A stretch of DNA of 64,000 bases from Kuschelorhynchus macadamiae (Eukaryota; Arthropoda; Insecta; Coleoptera; Curculionidae). The notes under the pieces were generated by a model, which made no database searches, was not told where the DNA came from, and saw only the letters and a program-made list of their open reading frames with translations. Shown piece after piece: positions 1 through 11,830 of this stretch. Each line of letters starts with the position of its first letter. Within the stretch, counting starts at the first letter, position 1. Location: assembly GCA_030620095.1 (NCBI GenBank), contig JAUTXW010000556.1, forward strand, positions 622,501-686,500, read 5' to 3'. Position numbers and translations under genes: made by a program.

Positions 1-430
1 GCATCCGGAGCGGTTATGACAATATCACCCTAATGGTTCATTTGGTTTAACCTGATTTTGAAGTTTATAATCTCGATCCTTGATGCATTTAGCATGAGAT
101 TGTGTGTTCTGATCCAATTATTTACCGTATTTATTACCTTGATGATTTTTTCTGTTCTTGTTTCCTCATTATTTTAGCTGCAGAATGAAGAGAGTCTACT
201 ATGGTTTGAAAGCCCTGATAAATTGCCGTCATTGTAAACGTACGTCAAAACAACAACATAAATGCCTTTGACAGGTCAAAATATAGCTTCACGGTAGTCT
301 TACCCACGTTAAGAGATTTTGCTTGCAAGGTATGATAAATTGCCGCAACTGTAAACTTACCCTTGCTAAAACCCTTGTTAATTACTTGCTCTAAAATATA
401 TTTAATACTGCAGTTACTATATTACTCATA
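1..430 (-). pseudogene. LINE reverse-transcriptase fragment, Jockey/CR1-like
   Basis: Read on the minus strand, the conceptual translation has the order typical of a non-LTR retrotransposon RT: a G-K-x-T-V-A-A-I-Y segment near 330-360, then L-Y-F-D-L-S-K-A-F near 265-290 (the catalytic-Asp motif A, usually FLDLSKAFDT), then a thumb-like N-N-W-I-R-T-H-N-L-M-L-N stretch near 85-120. Stops and frame changes separate these blocks, and the T-A-I-Y block occurs a second time around 210-240, so the copy is internally duplicated or chimeric. It has no start and no intact ORF, and the window edge cuts it. The RT identity comes from the motif order; the clade is a guess. Confidence 0.55.
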
Positions 431-1080
431 TGCAAAGCTAACGTTTTAATCTATCGAAGTATTTTCCCTGTATTCGTACTATGTGTGTATTGTTGGTAAT
501 AATAAATACTCTAAGCTTGGTGATAATAGATAGACAAATAAAACAATGTTTCTACATTCCTAGCGTTTTTCAGTTTGACTTCTGACTATGCCTTCAATAA
601 ATTGCACAATAGTAAAAATATTGACGGCAAGGAAACATAAATAATCAGGAATGATTTAAGTCATACACGTAGCCGGTTCATAATATATGGAAAACAAGTG
701 CCAAGTGCTACAATAGAAAGGAAAACTGATAATGATATACGGCGATCTAAGAAGCGTGATCTCATTTAAAATGGTTCTGGGTAATGGCTTTTTTTCGTAA
801 ATTATGATTTATTCGGAATTAATTCACGTTTTCGTTTGGCGTTGTGCAATTTTCAGGTTATACGCTTTTCTCGATTTGCATTTGGTTTGCATAGCAAACA
901 AATCTAAGGTATTCGACCTATTTTTATTCATTATTTCTGTTCATATTGTCTTTGGAACCGTAAACATTTATGTATTCTGTGACAGAGAAAATGTAACTAC
1001 ATTATTTAGGCCTAATGTACATCCTCTCTGACAATATAGCGCATCCTAAGTTGACAACCAATCTATATGTTAGAAAATGG
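431..1080. other. No feature recognised
   Basis: AT-rich sequence. The 75-codon frame at 804-1031 has no recognisable domain and a composition no different from the surrounding non-coding DNA. Confidence 0.5.
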
Positions 1081-1083
1081 TAA

Positions 1084-1190
1084 GAGTCCGACCGATTAAT
1101 CAGCTTCGGCTACCTTCGGCTTTCATTTAGATGTTTGACAAATAATCGGCTTCGGACTAAGCTTTTGCCGAAACCAAAGGGGGATTTGTT
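1084..1190. repeat. CGGCTTCGG-rich subterminal repeat, probably hAT-associated
   Basis: Several short direct and inverted copies of a CGGCTTCGG/CCGAA motif are packed into about 100 bp, unlike the AT-rich surroundings. Arrays of this kind occur near the ends of hAT transposons, and an hAT C-terminal fragment follows at 1291. Treating this as the subterminal region of that element is inference. Confidence 0.35.
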
Positions 1191-1290
1191 TTAAAAATTA
1201 TTATATTTTGATGAATACTTGACATCTTATTTTAAACAATATCTGCTTTGAGGTATGTAGATATATTCCATTACTGGGAATCTAGCCCTT

Positions 1291-1407
1291 ATGTGTACTA
1301 GGCTGCGAAAATATTTTTATCAACACCTTCCACCTGCAGCTAGTGAACAATTTAGTTCAGCTGGTCAACTTTATGCTGACAGAAGAGCTATAAGATCTCG
1401 AAGCTAA
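1291..1407 (+). pseudogene. hAT transposase C-terminal (dimerisation) fragment
   Basis: A 38-codon open stretch reads R-K-Y-F-Y-Q-H-L-P-P-A-A-S-E-Q-F-S-S-A-G-Q-L-Y-A-D-R-R. This matches the hATC signature of hAT transposases (A-R-x-Y-L-S-x-P-x-T-S-x-x-S-E-Q-x-F-S-x-A-G-x-I). Only this small block survives; the RNase-H-like catalytic core is missing upstream. It is too short to produce a protein and is a molecular fossil. The CGGCTTCGG array at 1084-1190 may belong to the same element. Confidence 0.6.
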
Positions 1408-1810
1408 TCTACCTGTAAAAACGGAGAGCCTAGTTCAAAAACTCAAAATGATGTTAAAATTCTTGCTACTGCTAGTAAAAATATGAGTGAGGGCTCAATG
1501 TATTCGGAATGACGTCTAGAAAAATGTGCAAAATTTTCCAACCAGCACATAAACAATTTCAAGTTATGAGTTGTTAACAAATTAAAATTAGAAAAGAAGA
1601 GTTTAGTTTTTTTTAAATAACTCGAAAACTATTAATATATAAGAAATAAAAAAATATTCTAAAAAAGGAAGAAATTTCCAATTAACAAGTTCCGACTCCC
1701 AGAACGCTGCCTCTATTATTAATAATTTTAAGTGGTTACGATCGCGATGCCTCAAAACCGGCCGTAACAAGTAAAAAAATGTATACTATTAAATATCAAT
1801 TTAAGAAAAA
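1408..1810. other. No feature recognised
   Basis: AT-rich DNA with short A and T runs and no recognisable gene, repeat or element end. Confidence 0.45.
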
Positions 1811-2341
1811 AAATGGTATTATCTAAACACTTGAAGGAACAATATCCGCTGAAAAAAAAATTTCCTCGATTTTTCATAAAATGGGTGTATTGTTATTTAG
1901 CAACTTTTGTAGAGTTTTAGATTATATTTCATGTCGGATAATTGTTAAACAAAAGCCACTAAAACTATTTCGCTTCCTGGAGACTTTATCACAATTATCC
2001 TATATGAGATTATGACATTGCGATATTTTTAATGGTTATAATCGATTAGTTATTATTTACTGACGCTAACAAAACTCTACAATAATTTTAGCTTAATAAT
2101 TAATAAATAATAGATCATAATAGTTAAAAATAACGCAATGTCAAAATCTCATATAGTATAGATGTGTAGTCTCCACCAAGCGAAATAATTTTTGTTTAAC
2201 AATTATCCGACTTGAAATATGAACGAAAATTCTGAAAAAAATGATAATTCGCAATAGGCTCATTTTATGAAGTCAGTGAAAAAAAGATGTCGGCAGAATA
2301 TTGTTCGTTCAAGTGTCTGGATAATGTTATGACCAAAATGG
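1811..2341. mobile_element. Foldback / long-TIR MITE-like element
   Basis: The left arm (about 1811-2060) and the right arm (about 2090-2341) are imperfect inverted copies of each other over roughly 240 bp. Shared blocks include CGGATAATTGTTAAACAAAA, ATATGAGAT..TGACATTGCG, GGAGACT, and the outer CACTTGAA.GAACAATAT. The centre is short and AT-rich. There is no coding capacity. The structure is that of a non-autonomous foldback transposon. I cannot fix the target-site duplication or the superfamily; the arms have diverged visibly, so the insertion is not recent. Confidence 0.75.
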
Positions 2342-2734
2342 ATATTTTCATATATATCTACCTGCTTTTAGCGTGTAATATAAGAGCTAAATTAGTTTAA
2401 ATTAAATTAATTTTAGCATTTGCTTACTATAGAATTTGTATATTCTTCGCTGCAGTCCAAAGTTGTTCATATAATAATTTTTTTTTGAGAGGAAAATTAT
2501 ATGAGCAAGAATTATAAAAATTGTTTCAATTTTAATTTTATTAATTAGCTAATCAAGTTTTTACCTTGTATAAAGGTTATTCATTTGTCATCTTTCTTCG
2601 TTATTAAATAAAGAAAAAAAAGGTACTGTACAGCTTTGGTGAGTTTTTGCAAAGCTCTGGAGATATAGTGAAAAGGTGTATTCTTTTTAGATTTTTTAAA
2701 TTACCCAAATTACTCCTAAATAAACCCATTCATC
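2342..2734. other. No feature recognised
   Basis: AT-rich spacer between the foldback element and the first copy of the CGCCATTTTG repeat family. Confidence 0.45.
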
Positions 2735-4470
2735 CTACCTATGCCACACTTGATTTTTGGGCATATTTCAAAATAAATTCAATAAGTAGTTTTTGCACTG
2801 TTTTTTTTTAAGACCGCGATTTTGTTCCGTCATGCAGAATTAGTACCAGTTTATCCCTATATCACGTGTAATTATTCTGCAAAATTTGAAGTCAATTAAA
2901 TATTATGCTTTTTTTAAGTTGATTTTTTAAACATTTTATTTGGCCGCCATTTTGAATTTATACCACAATTTTGCCGGTTTATCTCAATATCGCTCTTAAT
3001 ACTTGCACAAAATTTGAAATTAATCTAAGAAGTAGTTTTTCAAACTGATTTTTAAATGTTTTATTATGCCGCTATTTTGTTTTGCTACCTTTGATTCGTA
3101 CGAAAATGTCACCATGTTCATTGCTATGTAACACTTGATTTTTGTACAAAATTTGAGGTAAACTGGATATTTAGTTTTTAGTAGGTAATACTTTTTTTAA
3201 TATATCACTAAGCCGCCATATTGCATTTTTACCAAAATATTACCAGATCATCTCCATATGACCTCCAGTTTTTGACCAAAATTTGAAGTTAATCTAGTAG
3301 GTAGTTTTATAACTACGCCACGATTTGACAGACAGATCGACGAAATTCTCAATAAAATGAGAAAATATATTTTTCGCATCTATGGATGTTAAAACGCGAA
3401 TATATGTAGAACCTGGAAGGGTGATTTTTTTTATAATCACAGATATTTTATTTGGTCGCCATTTTGTTCCGTCATATTGAATTCGTAAAACAATTTTAAC
3501 AGTTTATCTCAATATCACTCTTAATAATTCGATCAATCAAGGAAGGGTTATGCGTATAAAAATTGGTTTCCAAATATAAATAGAAAACCTTGGTTTTGTA
3601 AAGAGATAAATCGAGATTGTATAAGAACAATATCACGCATTCGTAGTGAGCCTGTCCTGTATTCAAAGTAAAAAAAGAAAATAGGAATACTGAAGTGTGA
3701 TAATAGCGAATGCGGAGAATTAGGAGATTTAGAACAGATCATTTTGGGATGTCCAATGCAAGGAACATATGTTAATATATTGTTCAATACTCTAAGAAAT
3801 ATTGTAAAGTTTCGATTTAATTTAGGGACCCTAATTGTCTCAGATGACATACATGTTTATAGAACACTTTATACTAGAAAGAAATATAAAATTGTAAAAT
3901 AATTAAAAAAAAAAACAGAAAAAAAAGCCATTTTTTTCGGCCGCCATTTTGTACCGCCATCTTGAATTCGTACCAAAATGTTATCAGTTCATGTTTGTAC
4001 CACATTAATTCTTGCACAACAATTGAAATCAATCTATTATAAACAGTTTTTGCAAGCTGAATTTTCAAATATTTTATTAATCTTGTCATCTTAACCATGT
4101 TTCGCCATCTTAAATTCGTACCAATATTTTACCAGGTAATTCCTACGTCATACTTCATTTTTGTGCCAATTTTGAGGTAAATTGGAGATATAGTTTTAGT
4201 AATAATTCAACGATTTACCAGGCCGCCATTGTGTTTCGTCATATTGGATTTTTACCAAAATATTATCAGATCATCCCCCTTAATTTTGATCAAAATTGGA
4301 AGTCAATCGGTTAAGTAGTTTTATAGCTATGCCGCGAATAGACAGACAGCAGACCGACAGACAGACCGACAAATAGTCCGACGGAATTGAGAAGACATCT
4401 AGGGACCTAGAAATGTGAAGATCTGAAACACTTTTTTACGATTACAATACTTCCCTTTTTCGAGGCAAGT
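2735..4470 (+). repeat. CGCCATTTTG repeat family, copy 1
   Basis: The copy consists of tandem, diverged monomers of about 120-200 bp, most containing GGCCGCCATTTTGTT, then a TTGAATTCGTACC-like block, then TTACCAG-TTTATC and CAAAATTTGAAGTCAAT. It ends with a run of GACAGACAGACC, a CATCTAGGGACCTA-like block, GATTACAATACTTCCCTTTT and finally a GAGG.AAGTAAAAAT terminus at about 4470. The same order recurs in five other places in the window on both strands. It is interrupted at 3535-3915 by a LINE 3' end. There is no coding capacity. It is probably a non-autonomous DNA element with internal satellite-like repeats. Confidence 0.75.
3535..3915 (+). pseudogene. LINE 3'-end insertion (RT C-terminal zinc-knuckle region)
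   Basis: The plus-strand translation in shifting frames reads as a non-LTR retrotransposon C-terminus. There is an N-W-F-P-N-I-N-R-K-P-W-F-C segment at about 3558-3600, then R-D-C-I-R-T-I-S-R-I-R-S-E-P. After a frameshift near 3665 comes C-D-N-S-E-C-G-E-L-G-D-L-E-Q-I-I-L-G-C-P, a CCHC-like knuckle, then D-D-I-H-V-Y-R-T-L-Y. It ends in an A-rich stretch (about 3895-3925), as expected of a retroposed 3' end. It interrupts repeat copy 1, so it inserted after that copy. Probably Jockey-like. Confidence 0.65.
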
Positions 4471-4835
4471 AAAAATTGTCAAACACGATAAAACGTTTTC
4501 GAAAGAGGTAATGGGGTTTATCATCATCACGTCCTAACCGCCTTTATCAGAAGACTTTAAGCGATGCTGCTCACAAGACACTGTTTTTAAATTTGTTTTT
4601 TGGGGTCAAGATTATCTGAAACTGGAAAATTTGACAAAAAATGGAGCATTAAATTTCTTGTTGTCAGAAATGTTTTCATATTGCAAAGAGTTTTTAGGTG
4701 GGAAAATTCTGGCAAACTTTTATGGTCACTTTTGCCGACTAGCGATTATTTGATTGAAACCACTGTGCTGCGACGAAAATGTGTTTACTTAGGTGATTAA
4801 TTTTTTTATACGAACCTAAGCTCTTCCGTATATTA
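4471..4835. other. No feature recognised
   Basis: AT-rich sequence. The 66-codon frame at 4600-4800 has no recognised motif, signal peptide or splice context. Confidence 0.4.
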
Positions 4836-4839
4836 ATGC

Positions 4840-5110
4840 CCATTACGCATTCAAATATATACCGAGAGTTTTTTCGTCGGCCATCTCCGCATTAGGTGGA
4901 TTAGACAAATAATTACTGTTTCGCTATCGATGACTCGAATGCTAATTTCGGCCTGAGAGCTAGAACAGTATTTTTATGCCGAGTCGGGGCATCTATAATT
5001 ATTACCGCTTATATGCGTATCTTCCTGAATATGTTGGGAACGGACCGCCTCCTCGGTTGGATCGTCGTTTATTGCGAATTCCATAGCGTAGTTATACAAT
5101 ACACACAAAC
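4840..5110. promoter_or_regulatory. CpG-richer island, candidate conserved non-coding element
   Basis: This stretch is visibly richer in C, G and CpG than its flanks and carries no repeat-family or transposon motif. It contains homeodomain-type cores (AATAATTAC, ATAATTATTACCG) and direct CGAGTCGG/GGTTGGATCG-like words. In an AT-rich, transposon-filled region such islands are often constrained cis-regulatory DNA. This is inference from composition only. Confidence 0.25.
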
Positions 5111-5668
5111 ACATATCATACATTTCTTTGTTTTTGAACAAACTAACTAACCATCAAATGCATATACAAGATGGAAAAGTCTTCTTATTCTTATTTAGTT
5201 TGTCAATGGTGTGCAAGATACTCAAAACCGGTACATATGACATCCTTTCAATGCTGTTTCAGATTGATATTCTGTACAGTACGTAGATCCAACTGTTAAC
5301 AAAGATACGGGGATGAGGTTTTCGCTGGCCTAAGTTACTTTTTCTAAAAGTGGCGATATTTCAAGCCCTTCATAGCTCGCTTCGTTATTGAGATATAGGG
5401 TAAAACTAAAAAGATCGCATTGTGGGACCCCCTCTTATCTCTTTCACCGTTTTACTTATCGGGATGATGAAAAGTGGTACTTAGACATTTTTTACGTAGA
5501 ATTCAGTGGCATAGTCAGATCTGACATGTTTTATATTTTACTCTAAACTACGTTTTTTAAATCGGACACACTATGCTTATTTTCACCTTCCCAAAATTAT
5601 ATAATATTTGAAATTTATTCTTGATATTAAGGCAGGATTTAATGATTTTAATAAATCATTTTTATTCT
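5111..5668. other. No feature recognised
   Basis: Moderately AT-rich DNA without recognisable coding or element structure. Confidence 0.4.
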
Positions 5669-5669
5669 C

Positions 5670-6240
5670 TTATAACAGATCCTGAAAACAAATACCTAGG
5701 ATTCGAAGGAGCTAGACTACTCTAGGATAAGCAAACAAAGCACAAGCTGAAAGATCAGTACGTTCAAAGAGTGCGAGCTCTTGTGAAGGCAGAACTGAAC
5801 GCCAGAAATCTCATTACAGCAATTAACACCTATGCTGTGTCCGTACCTGCAGTTTCGGAATCTTGAAATGGACTAACACGGAGCTAGAGGGACTACAACG
5901 AAATAGTCGCCTAATTATGACCAAGTACAATTTGTTGACCTGATCAATTCGCACTCCCGACAGCTGCAAAAATTGAGAGATTTCTTCACCAACAAGGCAC
6001 AAACATCAAATCTCCACGGCATAGTGACCGTAAGTGACAACTCGTACTCTCCACTCAATCTCGCAAGTGACAACTAAAGTCACTTTCAGACCCCGACAAA
6101 CAACAACAGTGAGCTCAAGGCACTGCACGGCCGACATCACAATGACTTGAGTCAGCCACACCTAGATCAGGAGGCATCCAACAGGTGGTTGAAGGATGAA
6201 CAACTATTCCCAGAGACAGAAGGATTTGTAACAGAACATG
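5670..6240 (+). pseudogene. Non-LTR retrotransposon RT C-terminus (often annotated R2-like)
   Basis: Broken plus-strand frames give N-K-Y-L-G-F-E-G-A-R, then Q-Y-V-Q-R-V-R-A-L-V-K-A-E-L-N-A-R-N and A-I-N-T-Y-A-V. Further on comes L-K-A-L-H-G-R-H-H-N-D-L-S-Q-P-H-L-D, then E-A-S-N-R-W-L-K-D-E-Q-L-F-P-E-T-E-G-F. This order (thumb, then the LHGRH..DLSQ and W-L-K...F-P-E-T-E-G-F blocks) is typical of the C-terminal half of a LINE polyprotein that databases often label type-1 R2-like. At least three frame breaks and several stops show it is dead. The catalytic RT core is absent upstream. Confidence 0.65.
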
Positions 6241-7370
6241 CATTTCATAGGACTGCATACTAACACCTTCATCATATTTAGTTAACTAGCTATTCTCAAA
6301 TATAACCGAAATGTAAATGAAATTATACCATTCCAAAATTTTAGGTGACTAAAATATAATATGCACTTAGTTGTTTCGCTGGAGTTGTGAGTTATTAGAT
6401 GTACTGAAATTGAATTGGCTAACGCGTCCATATATTTTAACTCGTTTTGGAGGATCTCACACGCACTGTGTTTCCTTGGAAGGGATAAAGACAATTAGCA
6501 ATTAGCCCTAAGCAGACTGTTTGGACCGATTACAATTATGGTTTAAAACATAAGTCACAATCTTTTTTGATTATTTTGAAGACATTTAATATTGTGACAA
6601 GGTTTTATTGCAGATTTTGGAATGTCTTCGTGTCGCATTAAGCAGGTATTTAATTGTGTGGTAATAAAAACAACACATTTGGTTTTCTACATGTCAAATC
6701 CGGCAACCTAGGTCGCCAACTTATTGTTCCATTATTCCCTATCCATTGAATAGTTGTGAGCTAAGATTGACCTTATTAACTGGGAAATGTGGTTAAGGGC
6801 TTTGTCTTGCTGAATGATCAAATAAGCCAGTGGTGGTCTATTTCCAAAGTTTTAAAATATTTATTGGCATTTAAGTAACCTTAATAATATCTCAAATTTA
6901 ATACTTTTAAATTTCTGTTTAATATGAAACAAGATTCATTGAATTCAAATCTGCTATTATGCCGACTTACTATGGTCGCATTGGTAAAGTAGGCCTCTTC
7001 CGATCATATCACCTTCCTTTCAAAATCTATGTCAATGTCAGAGAGTGGTTCAAGTATCCCATATTGTCAAATGTCCCGTATTCATCCTAGCTGTAAAACA
7101 GATCACTTAAACTACTTAGTCACTATTTTTATTTCACGTATAATTTTTTTGAAAGAATGAACAACATCAAATTACAACTATGACATAACCTTACGTTAAA
7201 TCTAAAGTAGTAAAGCTAAGCAGAATTGGAATATAGGATAAGAATGCAAGAATGTTTAAAATTGATTCGCGATATGTTTTGACAGACAATATTAAATTAA
7301 ATCTGAAATAAATTAAAGTGTTTTACATTAATTGGCATGTATTTATAGATTCAAACTATGATTTATATAT
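6241..7370. other. No feature recognised
   Basis: AT-rich sequence with no element ends or coding signal I can support. Confidence 0.4.
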
Positions 7371-7371
7371 T

Positions 7372-7612
7372 TTTAACAGAAATAAAAGTTACATATACAC
7401 CGAATGTCTCAGTTGATGAGTAGTTTACGGGAAAATTATATGACCAACTTTTAGATGCTCTATTTATATCTAAAAGATACAAAGTACCTGCAAATAGACA
7501 CAAACTTGCACCTTTATCTCTAAAGTTATTTTTAATACAATTATTACAATTTAAACTTATAGAAAAGGAAACCAATAATATTTTAAAGGAATCACTTGGC
7601 TTAAGAAATTAA
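7372..7612 (+). pseudogene. Decayed ORF of unknown origin, possibly transposase-derived
   Basis: One plus-strand frame stays open apart from a single TAG, giving about 80 residues: a V-T-Y-T-P-N-V-S-V-D-E start, the stop, then L-L-D-A-L-F-I-S-K-R-Y-K-V and later K-L-A-P-L-S-L-K-L-F-L-I. The block around Y-T-P..V-S-V-D-E recalls the region around a catalytic Asp in piggyBac transposases, but the rest does not align convincingly by eye. No neighbouring piggyBac ends were seen. It could be a chance open frame. Confidence 0.22.
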
Positions 7613-9095
7613 GCTAGTTCGTCTAGAGACCATTTCAATTTTTAATCCCTTCTCATCTAGATTGTTTTTAATGCAATGAAGATCGAACACGGAACACAGA
7701 ACACTACTACGTAAACCGGTTAAAATTTTAGTTTGTCAGCCGAGAGACCGGTTAAAATTCATAATTTATTCTTCGATGACAGTCAAAATGGATTATCAAC
7801 ATTTAAAAACATATCAATTAAATAATCTTGCTTAACGAAAAGTGTCGGAACTCGCAGTATCTGCTCCTAAAGAATTTCGACATCGATGTTGTTCACTTAT
7901 TAAGACATTATGAATAAATTTGTGTGTTACATACGAAAAGCTTAATTACCTTGAGTGGGTAGCTGCGATATCTACAGAGTGTTTCAACTGAAATTCTATT
8001 TGGACCTTGCACTATAAATACACCGTGCTTTACGTCAATTTTTTTTTGCCCAAAGATTTGTAGATCAGTGATAATTGGTTCCATATTCAGAACTTTTTGG
8101 ACATAAATGAGGAAACAAAGCAAGATATGTTTGATCTATACTTAGTTGAGTGATACAGGGAGGCAGGCAGGCCAACGCTCCTGTCTACCTAACAGGATGT
8201 CTAAAGATGAGTAATAAATGACAATTTGTTAGAATAGAATCCATGTAGAAGAAACAGACATGCAGTCGCCACACATGCGATATTCGGGGAATATACTGCA
8301 GACGGGTCACAATAAGCATGTTGGCGAATATTCGTTCGTGTTTAATGTATGCTCACCACTTAATCAAGTCGCTCACTAAACACCAATTAGGTATTCGTTA
8401 TTCGGCAATATAGCATGTGCTCCCCTCTTTAGACAAGCTTCCTTGCGATTATTTGGACAAAGTCAAAGATGTTAAAAATTCATGGAGATATTACTCTCCA
8501 CATATGGTAATAGTATTGAAGACTCAGTCTGGTTTGTGATGCCTAAAAGGTATTTAACTTAGCGGAAACTAATAATTTTCAGGCTGGGAAAAAGGAATAC
8601 AGTTTCATGGAGGCTGCCGTGGCAAAAAGTGATTCCTAGATTAAAGAAATATTTGGTTTTAGGGACTTGACAATTTAATTGAATGATCCATGCTTGTGTT
8701 TTAGTGGTTTTGAACTGAACAAGGTTCATTGGTCCTTATTCAACAACTTTTTGAAAGTGTAGGTTAAAGATAAATTCGCTACTCTTCATCTAATTTCAGT
8801 CTTGAAACGGCTTGGCAAATTGTATGCATATTGTATGTTCCCAAAGTTTTAAGAGAAAAAAATTTGCGAACGCTTTATACATGGCTGGTGTTTTCCAGGC
8901 ATACGTCGGACATGTTTGTCAATTTTGTAGGTACGCAATCCTCCAAACTTGTCCCAGGCGACCCTAATTAAACATTTGTGGGCTGTACAAAATAAAAAAA
9001 ATTGCGATACTGGCAGAACAGCTCAATATGCTGATGGTGCGAGTTAGAGTAACATTGCACACTACAAAAGAATATTGATTAATATCTTTAAATAT
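7613..9095. other. No feature recognised
   Basis: Mostly AT-rich. The part near 8220-8460 is slightly richer in CG and repeat-free. No coding evidence. Confidence 0.4.
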
Positions 9096-9875
9096 ATTTT
9101 TACTTATCTCGTAAAACGAAAGTATTGTAATCGTGAAAAAATCATCCTCTCAGGTTTATACAGATCTTCATGTTTAGGTCTGTTCGTGGCATAGCTAAAA
9201 AAAACTACTCATTCGATTGATTTCAAAGTTTGGTTAAAAAATAAAGAGTCATATGGAGATGAAATGGAAAAAATCCATTATGTCGAAACAAAATGGCGGC
9301 CTAGTGAAATAATACTAAAAAACTAGTTATCCAGTTTACCTCAAATTTTGCACCAAAATCAATATATTAACGACCTGGTAACATTTTGGAACGAATCTAA
9401 GATGTCGGCTGAATAGAATATTAAAATAAAAATCAGCCTGAAAATACTGTTTTATTTGATCAATTTCAAATTGTTTACGGGTAAGTAAACTAGTAAAATT
9501 GTGGTACGTCAAGATGGAGGACGAAATAACGGCCAAATAAATGTTTAAAACATCAACGTAAATACATTTTCTTATTCAAATGACAAAACTGTGGTCAAAA
9601 ATTAAATGTGATATAGGGATGCAGTGATATGAATTCAACATGACCAACATGGCGTGGTATAGGTAGAAATTGGTAAAATATTAGTAAAAATCCATTATGG
9701 TGGAACAAAATGGTGCTCAATAAAAAGTTTTAAAAGACAGTGTATGTATATGTGTTACTAAATGACTATATGCAGAATTAAATTGGGTCACTTTTCACTA
9801 CTTCTAATAAAGGGCATGATTCATAATGGGAGAAGTTCCTGATAAAGGAAATTTACCGGATTATTTTATTTATAT
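9096..9875 (-). repeat. CGCCATTTTG repeat family, copy 2 (reverse)
   Basis: A reverse-oriented copy. It begins with the terminus (TTACTTATCTCGTAAAA.GAAAGTATTGTAATCG, the reverse complement of the consensus 3' end), continues through several AAAATGGCGGCC monomers, and ends near 9860 with GAAGTTCC...AAAGGAAATTTACC, the reverse complement of the other end. Having both ends gives an approximate full element of 770 bp with fewer internal monomers than the other copies. Confidence 0.75.
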
Positions 9876-11625
9876 GTAGAAATAATTATTTAAATTTTGT
9901 GTAATTTTAAAATTACACCAACATAAAACATGACTACTATAATTTTTTAAATTTATTGGGCTGCTAGAAGAACGGTGTAGACGCGCTTGATGAATGACAT
10001 TGATTTTGTGGAAGAGAGAAAAAGAAAGTGGGAATCCAAATACTGAGTTGTGAGAGACGAAAGGCGGGTAGTTTATTAAGATGTGCATCATGTCAGACTT
10101 GATCGAATGTTTTGGATATGCAAAGAACTATTATCTGGACTTCGTCATGGCTTTTAGAGGAATTGTTTCAGTTTGCAGAAGCAGTATTGCCTGCCACAAA
10201 TTAGTCATAATTCTTAAAATAATTTAAATAGAGATAATTGATATTCTTCTCCATTTCCTTTCTCAGAAATAATGGTAAACAAAGCATTAATTAAAACTTT
10301 TTTTGTAGTATTAGTAACCAATAAATTTCCTATTAATCACAATATGTCTTATTTATTGGCAATATAGTAGTTCCCGAAAACGTAATCCCTAGGTAAAACG
10401 TTATCTGACACTTCAAAGCGATATATTTCCGTATGTTTTATTACCTTCCTGATTTTTTATTAGTCTGATTGACGTATCTTTAAATTTCCCATTATTAAAA
10501 ATAGATAAGAGATAGTATCTATTTTTAATAATTCAATGTAACGAAGATGCATAGTTCAGATAAAGTTCGAAAAAACTACTTATGTATACTCTGCATTCTA
10601 TAATGAAGGGTGATATGGTTCTAAAAAGCTACAACACAACGGCCCCATTGAGGCTTTTGTATATCTTCCATAGAAACATTACAATAATCATTAAGTATAT
10701 ATGATACTGTTATAATGTGGCAACCCTGTTTATAAAGATTGTGCAGGGTGAAGGTTTTTTTAGCTGTGTCCAGTCAGAATTTACGCCATAAAACAACGAC
10801 ATCTTAAAATCCTCTTAAAAAATCGCAGCTTAAGTGGCATCCTAAACCTTTTTAAATTAATTATTATTAGTACTGTTTTTTAATAAATTTTATCTTTGCT
10901 TTAACTGACAGAAGCTTAGGAGGCCATGTCGAAAAATATTTAGGCTTCGCAAATATATCAGGTTCTTTATTGCCTATATACTCTGGAAAATATCTACTAG
11001 TGTTTTCCGAACCAATCATCTCGGGATTTTTGCTGCACAGTGCAAAGAACCTTCACGAATTCTCAAAATTTGGTGCCACGTAAATTTATAAATTTCAGAA
11101 AATGGTGATGTAAATATACTCTGCTAACATAAGACCAATCGCATATGGAGCTTTCGTCTGGTGATCAAAGGGCAAACGAACTATAGCCATGATTAAGCTC
11201 ATAAGCCGAGTCGATCAAAAACTGCTGTGAAAGTCTTTCCTTAGATATTTATCTAAGTCTGACATTCTTCATGAAATATGGTCATGGGGCCGAAAGCATT
11301 GCTTCTAAATGTTGTCTCAACATACTCTACATAAGTCACTTCCGATTGATCAAGTTGCGATCACTACTAAAGTAACAAAACGTGTTTTAGAAGATGGACC
11401 AAATCGGGAACAGGAGCACGCTGATATATTTGCGATGCGAACGTATTTGAGTGGCGAATAATAGATAAACATGATAGCATTATTCAAGTTGAATTAGTTC
11501 AGACCGAACATAATGCTGTAAATAAATTATCCCGGCATTAATATAACAAAAAACGAGTTATTTCTAAGATCCCGTAATAATTCTGGGAAATTTTTTGGTT
11601 GAAAGATTATCAATTTTGTTTGAAA
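9876..11625. other. No feature recognised
   Basis: AT-rich intergenic or intronic DNA. I found no transposon domain, inverted repeat or exon-like segment that I could support. Confidence 0.4.
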
Positions 11626-11629
11626 ATAA

Positions 11630-11830
11630 CGCGGTCTTGCCTCGTTATTACCGCCTCGCTGTCGGTGAACCGCAATAAATAATTGGAGCTATTTTCCGAG
11701 AAAGAATCCAGCCGCAATATATTTTAGGTGCGGAAATGTCCAAACCGCATTTTTTACTACGATTATGACTGATACCCGCCATATATAATATCGACCGGGT
11801 CGAAGAATTAACGCATTCTTTGTTTGGATC
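11630..11830. promoter_or_regulatory. CpG-richer island, candidate conserved non-coding element
   Basis: A 200-bp stretch rich in CCGC/GCGG words, containing AACCGCAATAAATAATTGG (Runx-, caudal/Hox- and homeodomain-like cores) and free of repeat motifs. The composition contrasts sharply with both flanks. A regulatory role is inferred only from composition and motif words. Confidence 0.25.

Noticed and set aside
4600..4800. 66-codon ORF as a small gene
   Set aside because: No signal peptide, domain or splice signals, and its start lacks context; consistent with chance.
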